A DNA stretch of 44,623 nucleotides from Dehalococcoidia bacterium (GTDB lineage Bacteria > Chloroflexota > Dehalococcoidia > CAUJGQ01), in assembly GCA_035310145.1 (NCBI GenBank), contig DATGEL010000037.1:1-44623 (forward strand), given 5' to 3'. Made by a program: the position numbers and the translations under genes. The notes beneath the pieces were generated by a model that saw only the letters and a program-made list of their open reading frames with translations, was not told where the DNA came from and ran no database searches. Below are positions 22,788-29,643 of the stretch, in pieces (position 1 is the first letter of the stretch; each line of letters starts with the position of its first letter).

Positions 22788-24839
22788 ATGCGCACCCTCA
22801 CCAGCACGCTCACGGCCGCGCAGCAGGCGAGCGGCGCCGTGCCCGCCGTGCGCCTGACGCGGCGGCGCGCCTCCGCCGGCGAAGATCGCTACACGCTGAG
22901 CTTCCTCGCCGGCTCCGGCTCGCTGAGCGACCCGTACGCCGTGACCGCCTCGGGCGGTGTGCTGCGCATGTGGGCGATCCACGCCGGCAGCGTGCGCGTG
23001 GACTACTACCAGGGCAGCCCACTCGTCTTTCAAAGCGGCGGCACGCGCTGGTCGACCACCGACACGCTGATCGCCGCGGCGCAGCAGCAGAACACGCCGG
23101 CCAACGTCGCCGTGGTCACGGCCGCACCCGGCGCGAGCACGCTCTCGCTGCGCTTCTCCGGCAGCGGCGATGCCGGCTTCGGCGCGGCGGAAACGCTCAA
23201 CCTGCCCAACGGCGTGGCCTACCAGGCGCAGGCGGTCGCCTGCTGCTTCGCGCCGGACGGCCGTGTCTTCGTGGCCGTGCAGGGCACGCAGTACATCACC
23301 GTGTTCGTGCGCGCCACGAATGCGACCTACACCTCGGCCTCCAATCCTGCCGACGGGCATTACTCGGCCATGGGCATCGGCTGCTGCTACACGGTCTCCA
23401 GCGGCGCGGGAGACCTCGCGATCTACGCTTCCGCCGGCTACACGGCGGGCACCTGGTCGGAGCTGGTAACGCTGCTGTTCGGCGACGGCGCGTTGCAGGG
23501 GGCCGGCAGCTTCTCCGTACATCAGACGGTACTGATCACGAAGCCGTATGTGACGGGGCCGGGCACGGCGCCGGGCACGATCCTGAGCGCCGGCGGCCTC
23601 TGCCTGGCCGACACCTTCCGCGCCACGTTCTACGAAGACTTCCAGAACCCGCAGATGAGCCTGGCGACGAAGCGCAACTTCGCCCAGAGCGTGCTGAAGC
23701 CGGCGAACGTGAAGGCCGGCTATGCCCGCGACCCGCAGGCGCTGCCGGTGGACGCCGCCGCGGTGTTGAAGCCGGCGTGGGACGCGCAGAACGGCATCCT
23801 CTTCTACGCGAACCCGGCCAACATCTATTACGGCATGGCGCCGCTGACGCAGGATCTCTCCGCCCGCGTGCTGCGCTGCACGCGCACGGAGCGCGAGAAC
23901 GGCGCCGGCATCGACGTGTTGCTGGACAACAGCGACCTCTCGCTTGCGGCGCTGGCGCAGAGCGCGGACAGCATCGGCGACCGCCTGAGCCTGGACTTCG
24001 GCTACGTGACGAGCGCCGGCGCCGAGTACAGCGTCTCCATGCCGCTGTGGCTGTCGCGCGTCACCGCCTCGGGCGCGGGCGGCACGCGCTACGCGGAGAT
24101 CACGGCGCACGACGGCTGGCAGGTGCTGGCGGCGTGGCGGCCGCGGCGGCTCTACTCCTGGCTGCCGGGCGAGAGCACGATCGCACAGATCCTGCAGTGG
24201 ATCCTGGCGCGGGCCGGACTCGATTTCACGCCGCCCGCCTCGCCCTCGGTGCTCTTGCAGAGCAGTCCCGCCTTCGCCGTTCACCCGGCAAGCAGCGGCG
24301 CCCAGGCCGTGCACGAGCTGCTGGACCAAATCCCCGAAGTGCTGCTCTTCACGGCGGCCGGCGCCGTGCTGCGCCTGCCGCAGAGCACCGACCCGCCCGT
24401 CTACACGTACGCGCCCGGCGGCCACGCGGTGCTGACGGCGCGCCGCTCCTGCTACGCGCAGGGGCTGAACCACGTCCTGCTCTACGGCAAGAACACGGGC
24501 ACGGCCACCACGCCCACGTTGATCGGCGAGGCGCTGGACGCGAGCGACGCGCAGCGGATCGCGGACTACCCGTTTGCGCTGCACGATATGCAGGTCTCGA
24601 CGGCAAACGCGGCGGCGCGGGCGGCCGTGCCGCTGCGCAAGGCGCAGCTGATCACCGACGCGGGAGAGATCGCCGCGGCGCCGAACGTGGGGCTGGAGCC
24701 GTGGGACGCGATCGGGATCACGGAGGGCTTCAGCGGTATGAGCGGCGCGACGCTGCGCGTACGCGAGCTGCGCACGCTGTTCGACACGCTGCGCGAGGGC
24801 GGCGTCTACACGCAGTCGGTCGGGCTGATGAACCCGTAA
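22788..24839 (+). CDS. large virion protein, tail hub/spike-like
   Basis: 683 residues, the largest gene of the operon. ATG 22788 follows the GACCGAAGGGAGC module. The N-terminal 300 residues are beta-rich and repetitive, with Ser/Gly/Thr-rich strands (GSGDAGFGAAETLNLPNGV, GRVFVAVQGTQYI). The middle has a hub-like part (RVLRCTRTERENGAGIDVLLD, YAEITAHDGWQVLAAW, STIAQILQWILARAGLDF) resembling tail hub or late-control-D type proteins with domain swaps. The C-terminus (LRKAQLITDAGEIAAAPNVGLEPWDAIGI) fits the usual oligomer-stabilising end of such proteins. No tape measure precedes it. Likely receptor-contacting or baseplate-like. Confidence 0.7.
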   Translation: MRTLTSTLTAAQQASGAVPAVRLTRRRASAGEDRYTLSFLAGSGSLSDPYAVTASGGVLRMWAIHAGSVRVDYYQGSPLVFQSGGTRWSTTDTLIAAAQQQNTPANVAVVTAAPGASTLSLRFSGSGDAGFGAAETLNLPNGVAYQAQAVACCFAPDGRVFVAVQGTQYITVFVRATNATYTSASNPADGHYSAMGIGCCYTVSSGAGDLAIYASAGYTAGTWSELVTLLFGDGALQGAGSFSVHQTVLITKPYVTGPGTAPGTILSAGGLCLADTFRATFYEDFQNPQMSLATKRNFAQSVLKPANVKAGYARDPQALPVDAAAVLKPAWDAQNGILFYANPANIYYGMAPLTQDLSARVLRCTRTERENGAGIDVLLDNSDLSLAALAQSADSIGDRLSLDFGYVTSAGAEYSVSMPLWLSRVTASGAGGTRYAEITAHDGWQVLAAWRPRRLYSWLPGESTIAQILQWILARAGLDFTPPASPSVLLQSSPAFAVHPASSGAQAVHELLDQIPEVLLFTAAGAVLRLPQSTDPPVYTYAPGGHAVLTARRSCYAQGLNHVLLYGKNTGTATTPTLIGEALDASDAQRIADYPFALHDMQVSTANAAARAAVPLRKAQLITDAGEIAAAPNVGLEPWDAIGITEGFSGMSGATLRVRELRTLFDTLREGGVYTQSVGLMNP

Positions 24840-24893
24840 GTGACAGGTGACAGGTGACAGTGGGACCGGCCCAGACCATCTGTCACCTCTCGC
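24838..24893. repeat. repeat spacer after the hub/spike-like gene
   Basis: AAGTGACAGGTGACAGGTG directly at the stop codon and ATCTGTCACCTCTCGCC before the next ribosome binding site. The arms are complementary over about 10 bases. Confidence 0.65.
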
Positions 24894-24908
24894 CCCAGGA
24901 GAGCGACG

Positions 24909-25574
24909 ATGAACGACCCCGTACCCCCGTACGACCCGAACGACTATCCGACGAGCGAGGGCGCCTCGGGCGGGCTGCGCCGCCGCCTCAGCGGTCCGCA
25001 CGGCCCCTACGCGCCGGTGAGCCGCCCACGCCGAACGCGCCGCCCGTCAGAGGCAGCCTCCCTCCCCGAACGCGGCAGCCGGCATAGCAGAGGACCGCGC
25101 CGGCCGCGCACCAGCCGCAACGACGGCGGGCACAGCGCTCAGCGCACGCCGGCGCACGGCGGCGGCCACGCGCAGGCGCTCCACCGGCCCCGCGGCGAAG
25201 GCGGCCTGCCACCGGAGCTGCAGCAGCTCGCCTGGGAGATGAACGGCGTGCTGACCAGCGCCGTGACCGGGCCGGTGCTCGGCTTCGCCTACGGCAGCAG
25301 CTATCCGCTGGGCCACCACCCGCGAGCGGACGGCAAGCAGCACGCGCCCAGCACGCAGCACCAGGGCCTCGCGCGGCGCGGCACGATCGTCTCCTACAAC
25401 AGCAGCACGAACACCGCCGTGGTGCGCTTCGGCGACACGCCGGACAGCCCGGCGATCGCCATCCCCGTCAGCCCGATGATCAGCAGCGCCGTCGCCGGCG
25501 CGGCCACGCTGGCCGGCGTGCAGCTCTGGAACAACGCCGACCCCACCGATGCGCTGATTACCGCGGTGCTGTAG
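24909..25574 (+). CDS. tail/baseplate protein with basic linker and OB-like C-terminal domain
   Basis: 221 residues from ATG 24909 (CAGGAGAG upstream). The first 100 residues are an Arg/His/Gly/Pro-rich, probably disordered, linker. Residues about 152-221 (RRGTIVSYNSSTNTAVVRFGD, IPVSPMISSAVAGAATLAGVQLW, DALITAVL) follow the pattern of small OB-type domains found at the base of gpV/gp5-like phage spike proteins. The basic linker could bind nucleic acid or the envelope. Identification is by pattern only. Confidence 0.6.
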   Translation: MNDPVPPYDPNDYPTSEGASGGLRRRLSGPHGPYAPVSRPRRTRRPSEAASLPERGSRHSRGPRRPRTSRNDGGHSAQRTPAHGGGHAQALHRPRGEGGLPPELQQLAWEMNGVLTSAVTGPVLGFAYGSSYPLGHHPRADGKQHAPSTQHQGLARRGTIVSYNSSTNTAVVRFGDTPDSPAIAIPVSPMISSAVAGAATLAGVQLWNNADPTDALITAVL

Positions 25575-25673
25575 GGGTCAGGGCCCAGGGATTGGATCCC
25601 CAACCCCTGAAGCCCAACACCTAACCCCTCCGTCGACCGGGTCAAACCGTAGGAGGCAGGAAACAGGAACGAG

Positions 25674-25717
25674 GAAATAGAACATAGCGTGGGGCGCTCC
25701 CAGCTATTTTCTATTTC
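25674..25717. repeat. GGAAATAG-type inverted repeat before the lysin gene
   Basis: GAAATAGAACATAGC (25674-25688) pairs with GCTATTTTCTATTTC (25703-25717) at 14 of 15 positions around a 14-nt loop. Around it are further GGCAGGAAACAGGAACGAGG and CCATTTCCTTCCTCC units. It is the AT-richer sub-family of the spacer repeats, also found at 27425-27525. Confidence 0.75.
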
Positions 25718-25758
25718 GTGCATTCCATTTCCTTCCTCCACACAGGGAGGGCAGCGCC

Positions 25759-26589
25759 ATGCCCACGATCTTCGACAACCGCAGGGCCATCTTTTTGTGG
25801 ATGTTCTCGGCGCAGGCCAAGCGCACCTGGGCCGATGCGCTGCGCACCGCGCAGTCGCTGGCTGGGGCGGGCGTGCTGCTGGTGAAGGCGATGGACGGCC
25901 AGCAGTGGATGAGCGACTTCGACAACGCGCCCGCCGCGATCTACGGTCCGAAGGCGCTGCGCGGCCTGCAACAGATGGGTGCGGCGCAGGGCTGCACGGT
26001 CGTGCCCTGGGTGGTGCCGCATAGCCGGGCCGACGCGGCGGCGCAAGCGGCGCTGGGCGAGGTGCTGGTCGTGGATCTCGAACCGTACGCCGGCTTCTGG
26101 ACCGACGCGGCCGACGGCGTGCCGGTCTACCTTGCCGGCCTGCGCGCCGGCGGCGTGCGCGACCTGTATGTGAGCCTCGATCCGCGCCCGCGGGCGCTGG
26201 CGGCATTGGACGCGGCGAGCTGGGCGGGGCAGACGGCGGGCATCCTGCCGCAGACCTACTGGACCGACTTCGGCACGGCGCCGGAGGCTTGCCTGGCGCA
26301 GATCGCCGCCTGCGCGCGGCTCGGTGCGCCGGTCGTGCCGGTGCTGCCCGGCGACGGCGCGGCGGGCTTCGCGGACCTCTGGCCGGCGGCGCGGGCGCTG
26401 GGCTGCGGCGGCGTCTGCGGCTGGCGGCTGGGCAGCATGGATGCCGCCGCGCTCGCCGCCTTCGCCGCGCTGGACGTGGCGCCGCCGCCCGACCCCTGCG
26501 CCGCGCTCCAGATCCAGCTCACCGCGCTCAGCAGCGAGCGCGATCAGCTCGCGGCGACGCTCGACCGCGTGCGCGCGGCGCTGGCGTAG
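25759..26589 (+). CDS. glycoside-hydrolase-like (TIM-barrel) protein, candidate endolysin
   Basis: 276 residues, last gene of the virion operon. The strand-helix repeats fit a TIM barrel: FLWMFSAQAKRTWADAL, AGVLLVKAMDG, GCTVVPWVVPHS, EVLVVDLEPYAGFW (Asp-x-Glu typical of GH25-like active sites), VRDLYVSLDPRP, GILPQTYWTDFG, APVVPVLPGDG, and GCGGVCGWRLGSMD. The C-terminal 25 residues (CAALQIQLTALSSERDQLAATL) form a coiled coil that could attach it to the particle or to a partner. No signal peptide, so lysis would need the holin-like protein. The exact family is uncertain; a wall hydrolase is the best guess. Confidence 0.65.
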   Translation: MPTIFDNRRAIFLWMFSAQAKRTWADALRTAQSLAGAGVLLVKAMDGQQWMSDFDNAPAAIYGPKALRGLQQMGAAQGCTVVPWVVPHSRADAAAQAALGEVLVVDLEPYAGFWTDAADGVPVYLAGLRAGGVRDLYVSLDPRPRALAALDAASWAGQTAGILPQTYWTDFGTAPEACLAQIAACARLGAPVVPVLPGDGAAGFADLWPAARALGCGGVCGWRLGSMDAAALAAFAALDVAPPPDPCAALQIQLTALSSERDQLAATLDRVRAALA

Positions 26590-26608
26590 CCCTGTCCCCT
26601 GCCCCACT

Positions 26609-26660
26609 CCCCTCTCTATTCCACCGTGTCCACCGTGTCCACCGTGTCCACCGAGAGGGG
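26609..26660. repeat. 9-bp tandem repeat within an inverted repeat, end of virion operon
   Basis: CACCGTGTC is repeated three and a half times (26622-26653), enclosed by CCCCTCTC (26609-26616) and GAGAGGGG (26653-26660). It lies 20 bases after the last virion gene and may contribute to termination. Confidence 0.7.
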
Positions 26661-26723
26661 AGCGAGGTGCAGCGCACAGGCACAGCGCCCCGCCTTCGGC
26701 CTCGATACTCCGTCCCCAGATCT

Positions 26724-26751
26724 CCCCTTCCCCTAGTATTGGGGGAAGGGG
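26724..26751. terminator. possible bidirectional terminator hairpin
   Basis: CCCCTTCCCC (26724-26733), 8-nt loop, GGGGAAGGGG (26742-26751), between the convergent ends of the virion operon and the histidine-phosphatase gene. A 10-bp G/C stem in the only convergent gap here suggests termination of both transcripts; no clear U-run. Confidence 0.55.
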
Positions 26752-26773
26752 TCGGGGGATGGGGGCCAGCCGC

Positions 26774-27409
26774 TCACGTGCCCTCGGCGTGGCGCAGCTC
26801 GGGGGGCAGGTGCGAGAGGTCGTTCAGCGTCTTCAGCAGCGGGCCGCTGCTCTTAAACTCGAAGACCGTGGCCGCGCCGACCTCCTGCGCGATGCGCTTG
26901 CGGAACAGGCCCACGTCGATGCCCAGCAGGGCGCAGACGAGAATGCGGATCGTCGCCTTGTGCGCCACGGCCAGCACCTGCCCGTCCGCGTGGCGGGCGC
27001 GGATGTCGTCCAGCGCGGCCAACGCCCGCTCCGCGATCTGCGGCGCCGTCTCGCCGCCCGGCGGGGCGACGCGGCCGGGATCCTCGGACCAGGCGGCGAA
27101 CTCCCGCGGGTGCAACTGCTCGATCTCCGCTTCGAGATGCCCGTCCCAGGCGCCGTAGGCGATCTCGCGCAGACCCGGCTCGATCTGCACGGTCATGCCC
27201 AGGCGCTTGGCCAGCGGCTCCGCGGTTTGGCGGGCGCGCTGCAGCGGGCTGGCGTAGATCGCCTGCCAGTGCTCGCCGGCGAAGGCGTCGGCCAGCGCCT
27301 GGGCCATCGCCAGGCCGTGCTCGTTCAGCGGCACATCCACGCTGCCGCAGAAGCGGTTCTCGCGGCTGCAATAGGTCTGGCCGTGGCGGATCAGGTACAG
27401 GGTGAGCAT
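26774..27409 (-). CDS. histidine phosphatase family protein
   Basis: 211 residues. The N-terminal LYLIRHGQT motif carries the catalytic RHG. Other family features are LNEHGLAMAQALAD, IYASPLQRARQTAEPLA, GLREIAYGAWDGH and the second catalytic His in LAVAHKATIRIL. These match cofactor-dependent phosphoglycerate mutase-like phosphatases (CobC/GpmB type), whose substrates range from alpha-ribazole-phosphate to sugar phosphates. ATG 27409 is chosen because the RHG motif follows after eight residues; there is no clear ribosome binding site. Substrate unknown. Confidence 0.92.
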   Translation of the reverse strand: MLTLYLIRHGQTYCSRENRFCGSVDVPLNEHGLAMAQALADAFAGEHWQAIYASPLQRARQTAEPLAKRLGMTVQIEPGLREIAYGAWDGHLEAEIEQLHPREFAAWSEDPGRVAPPGGETAPQIAERALAALDDIRARHADGQVLAVAHKATIRILVCALLGIDVGLFRKRIAQEVGAATVFEFKSSGPLLKTLNDLSHLPPELRHAEGT

Positions 27410-27424
27410 GGGGTGAGGGTACTG

Positions 27425-27525
27425 GAGGAACGAGAAAATAGGAACAAGGAAATAGGAAATAGGGATGCCGACTCGCTCCTCGCTCCTATTATCTATTTCC
27501 TGATTGCTATTGCCTGTCTCCTCGC
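27425..27525. repeat. GGAAATAG-type inverted repeat between divergent genes
   Basis: GAGAAAATAGGAACAAGGAA and AATAGGAAATAGGG (27431-27463) face CCTATTATCTATTTCCTGATT (27485-27506). This is an AT-richer patch in an otherwise GC-rich gap between the phosphatase (minus) and the 190-aa gene (plus), so it may hold both promoters. Confidence 0.6.
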
Positions 27526-27599
27526 TCCTCGGTCGTACGCCCGGCGCAGCGCGGTATCCTGTGGAAAGGACCCGCACGAAGCGCAGGAGGGCCGGCACG

Positions 27600-28172
27600 A
27601 TGGCGGAGTGGGAGAAGCAGGAGCTCCGGCTGCGCAAGGGGCACGGCTGGAAGGCGAAGCCGGGCTGGAAGATCGTCGTGGTCGGCCGCGGGGCGCTGCG
27701 GCTGGACTTCCCCCAGGACTGGCAGATGGCGATGGAGACCGACGAGCATACCGGCTGGCCCACGATCACGCTCACCGACCGGCCGGAGCCGAAGGACAGG
27801 TGCAAGCTCCAGGTCACGACGATGCAACTGCCGCCGGAGATCCCCTGGCCGCCGGGCGCGTTGCCGGAGGTGCTGGACCACGCGATGAGCGGGCCGGACG
27901 AGTACGAGATCATCAGCCGCGGCCAGACCATGTACGAGGTGCGTCACAACCTGCAGCTGGCCTGGCGAGAGATGCGCTGGGTCGAGCCGGTGGAGCACCG
28001 CGAGGCGCGCTCCCACACCTGCCTGGTGCGCCGGCGCAACGTACAGGCGCTGATGACCTTCGTCTACTGGCCGGAGGACACCGGCCGCTTCCTGCCCATC
28101 TGGCGCGAGATGCTGCGCTCGCTGCGCCTGGCCGAGTATGTCAACGACCCCACCCAGGGCCCCGAGCAATAA
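27600..28172 (+). CDS. conserved-looking hypothetical protein
   Basis: 190 residues from ATG 27600 behind AGGAGG. Contains KPGWKIVVVGRGALRLDFPQDW at the N-terminus, TITLTDRPEP, PGALPEVLDHAM and LVRRRNVQALMTFVYWPED toward the C-terminus, with a final amphipathic helix (IWREMLRSLRLAEYV). The alternating beta strands and the LDFP-x-DW motif recall small beta-barrel proteins predicted to measure or bind ligands (DUF1795/PsbP-like), but I do not assign a family. It stands alone and is convergent with the GNAT gene. Confidence 0.75.
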   Translation: MAEWEKQELRLRKGHGWKAKPGWKIVVVGRGALRLDFPQDWQMAMETDEHTGWPTITLTDRPEPKDRCKLQVTTMQLPPEIPWPPGALPEVLDHAMSGPDEYEIISRGQTMYEVRHNLQLAWREMRWVEPVEHREARSHTCLVRRRNVQALMTFVYWPEDTGRFLPIWREMLRSLRLAEYVNDPTQGPEQ

Positions 28173-28289
28173 GCTGCGCCGCCCCGCCTGGCGTGCTGCG
28201 AGTCGCACCCGGCGGCGCGCAGGGCGCACGCAGCGCGCCCCTGCGCCCTCTGGTCCCTGTTCCTATCCCTAAGCCCTAAACCCCAGACC

Positions 28290-28928
28290 CTAAACCCTCG
28301 CCTCCCGCCACATCAGCCAGTTGAGCGGGCCGCCGCGCGGCACCGTGAACTCGCGCTGCACGCGGAAGCCGTGGCGCTCGTAGAGCGGCAGGTTGCGCGG
28401 GTTCGCCGTCTCCAAATAGGCGGGCATCCCCTCCGCGTCGCAGCGCGCCAGCACCGGCCCCAGCAGGGCGCTGCCCACGCCCTTTCCCTGGCAGGCCGGC
28501 TCGACGCCCAGCAGGAAGAGATAGTAGTGCGCCTCGCGCGGGTGCTGCTGGTCGAAGGCGCTGATGCCGGCCATTACGCCGGGCACGCGCCGGTAGCCGA
28601 CGCTGCTCGCCATTGCCGGCAGCAGTTGCAGTTGCCGCCAGAGCCCCATCCGCCACTTGCCCGGCGGCAGCCAGAGCGCAGCGCCGTCCAGGCTGGCGGT
28701 AGTGAACACGAGGTTGTGCGGCTGCGCCATGCGCCCGATGGCGATGTTGAAGAAGCGGCGGAAGGCGCGGGCGCGGCCGGCGTCCTGCCGCAGCAGCCAG
28801 TTGATCATCGGGTCCTGGTCGAAGGCGCGGGCGAGCGTGCGCGCCAGTGGCGCCTGCTCGGCCAGCGCCGCGAGGCGCACGGCCAGCGAGGGCGCACGAA
28901 CCGGGGGCGATGCCTGGGCGAGCGTCAT
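28290..28928 (-). CDS. GNAT family N-acetyltransferase
   Basis: 212 residues. The acetyl-CoA binding motif is LLGVEPACQGKGVGSALL (Q/RxxGxG/A) near residues 140-157, followed by the usual LETANPRNLPLYERHGF. The N-terminal 110 residues (ARAFDQDPMINWLLRQDAGR, MAQPHNLVFTT, ALWLPPG) resemble the puromycin N-acetyltransferase-like branch of GNATs. ATG 28928 follows AGAGGAG. Substrate unknown. It is divergent from ridA, and the intervening 221 bases hold copy 2 of the paired inverted-repeat element. Confidence 0.9.
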   Translation of the reverse strand: MTLAQASPPVRAPSLAVRLAALAEQAPLARTLARAFDQDPMINWLLRQDAGRARAFRRFFNIAIGRMAQPHNLVFTTASLDGAALWLPPGKWRMGLWRQLQLLPAMASSVGYRRVPGVMAGISAFDQQHPREAHYYLFLLGVEPACQGKGVGSALLGPVLARCDAEGMPAYLETANPRNLPLYERHGFRVQREFTVPRGGPLNWLMWREARV

Positions 28929-29052
28929 GCGTTGCTCCTCTGGCCGCTCTGCCGGCGGGACGAGCGAGCCTGCCGCCCAGTATATCGTCCCGGCCGCTCC
29001 TTCCCGCCGTGCCGCGTGGTAGCCTGACCACGCGGACGCCGCGTCCGGATAC

Positions 29053-29120
29053 ATGGTTTCGAAACCGGCCGAGCCCTCCATCTCGCGTGAGCTGCAGCCG
29101 AAGCGCCGGTTTGAAACCAT
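29053..29120. repeat. paired inverted repeat element, copy 2
   Basis: ATGGTTTCGAAACCGGC (29053-29069) and GCCGGTTTGAAACCAT (29105-29120) are complementary except for one missing base and bracket 35 bases. GGTTTCGAAACC in the left arm is itself a perfect palindrome. Sequence outside the arms differs from copy 1 (11889-11960), apart from the shared CATCNGCAAGGC flank after the right arm. It lies in the divergent GNAT/RidA gap, 30 bases before the RidA start. Confidence 0.8.
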
Positions 29121-29149
29121 CGGCAAGGCGGCGCGCGGAGGGTAGGAAG

Positions 29150-29539
29150 ATGGCGATCGAGCGCATCGATCCGGCGGAGCTTTCGGCGCCGGGCGGGCCG
29201 TACGTGCACCTGACGAAGGCGGGCAACCTCGTCTTTGTCGCCGGCACGGTGGCCTTCGGCAAGGACGACCGCGTCGTCGGCGTGGGCGATGTGACGGCGC
29301 AGGCGCGGCAGACGCTGGAAAACCTCGGCGCCTGCCTGCGCGCCGCCGGCGCGGACTTCAGCGACGTGGCGAAGGTAACGGTCTTCGTGCGCAACATGGC
29401 CGACCGCGCCAGGATCGCCGCCGTGCGCCGCGAGTACTTCAAGGACGCCAATCCGGCCAGCACGCTGGTCGAGGTCTCCGCGCTCGCCCACCCCGACCTG
29501 CTGCTGGAGATCGAGGCGATCGCCGTGCTGCCGGGCTAG
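29150..29539 (+). CDS. RidA/YjgF-family protein
   Basis: 129 residues covering the whole RidA fold: YVHLTKAGNLVFVAGTVA, DVTAQARQTLENLGACLRAAG, KVTVFVRNMAD and the C-terminal VEVSALAHPDLLLEIEAIA. Classical RidA hydrolyses reactive 2-aminoacrylate and other imines using an Arg just before the TVEV strand. Here that position reads NPASTLVEV, with Ser104 where Arg is expected, so it probably belongs to a non-canonical Rid subgroup without the standard deaminase activity. Start ATG 29150 follows GGAGGGTAGGAAG. Family sure; activity doubtful. Confidence 0.9.
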   Translation: MAIERIDPAELSAPGGPYVHLTKAGNLVFVAGTVAFGKDDRVVGVGDVTAQARQTLENLGACLRAAGADFSDVAKVTVFVRNMADRARIAAVRREYFKDANPASTLVEVSALAHPDLLLEIEAIAVLPG

Positions 29540-29562
29540 CGGCAAAATTCGTTTGCTCGTTC

Positions 29563-29590
29563 TGTCACAAAACGCGGGGGCTATCTCGTC
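29563..29590 (+). promoter_or_regulatory. ECF41-type promoter
   Basis: TGTCACA (29563-29569), 17-nt spacer, CGTC (29587-29590), 54 bases before the oxidoreductase start. ECF41 sigma factors are described as recognising TGTCACA at -35 and CGTC at -10, and an ECF41 gene lies immediately downstream of the oxidoreductase. Autoregulation of the two-gene operon is therefore predicted. Confidence 0.7.
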
Positions 29591-29643
29591 TCGCCTCTGA
29601 GCACGCCGCCGGCAAGGGCGGCGGGAAGTCGAGGTGAACGACG

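Noticed and set aside
26609-26660. CRISPR-like array of short repeats
   Set aside because: The repeat unit is 9 bp and contiguous, without unique spacers, and no cas genes occur nearby.
28240-28310. Telomere-like CCCTAAACCCC repeats
   Set aside because: Only a few degenerate units in the gap between two convergent genes; they belong to the low-complexity spacer family seen throughout.
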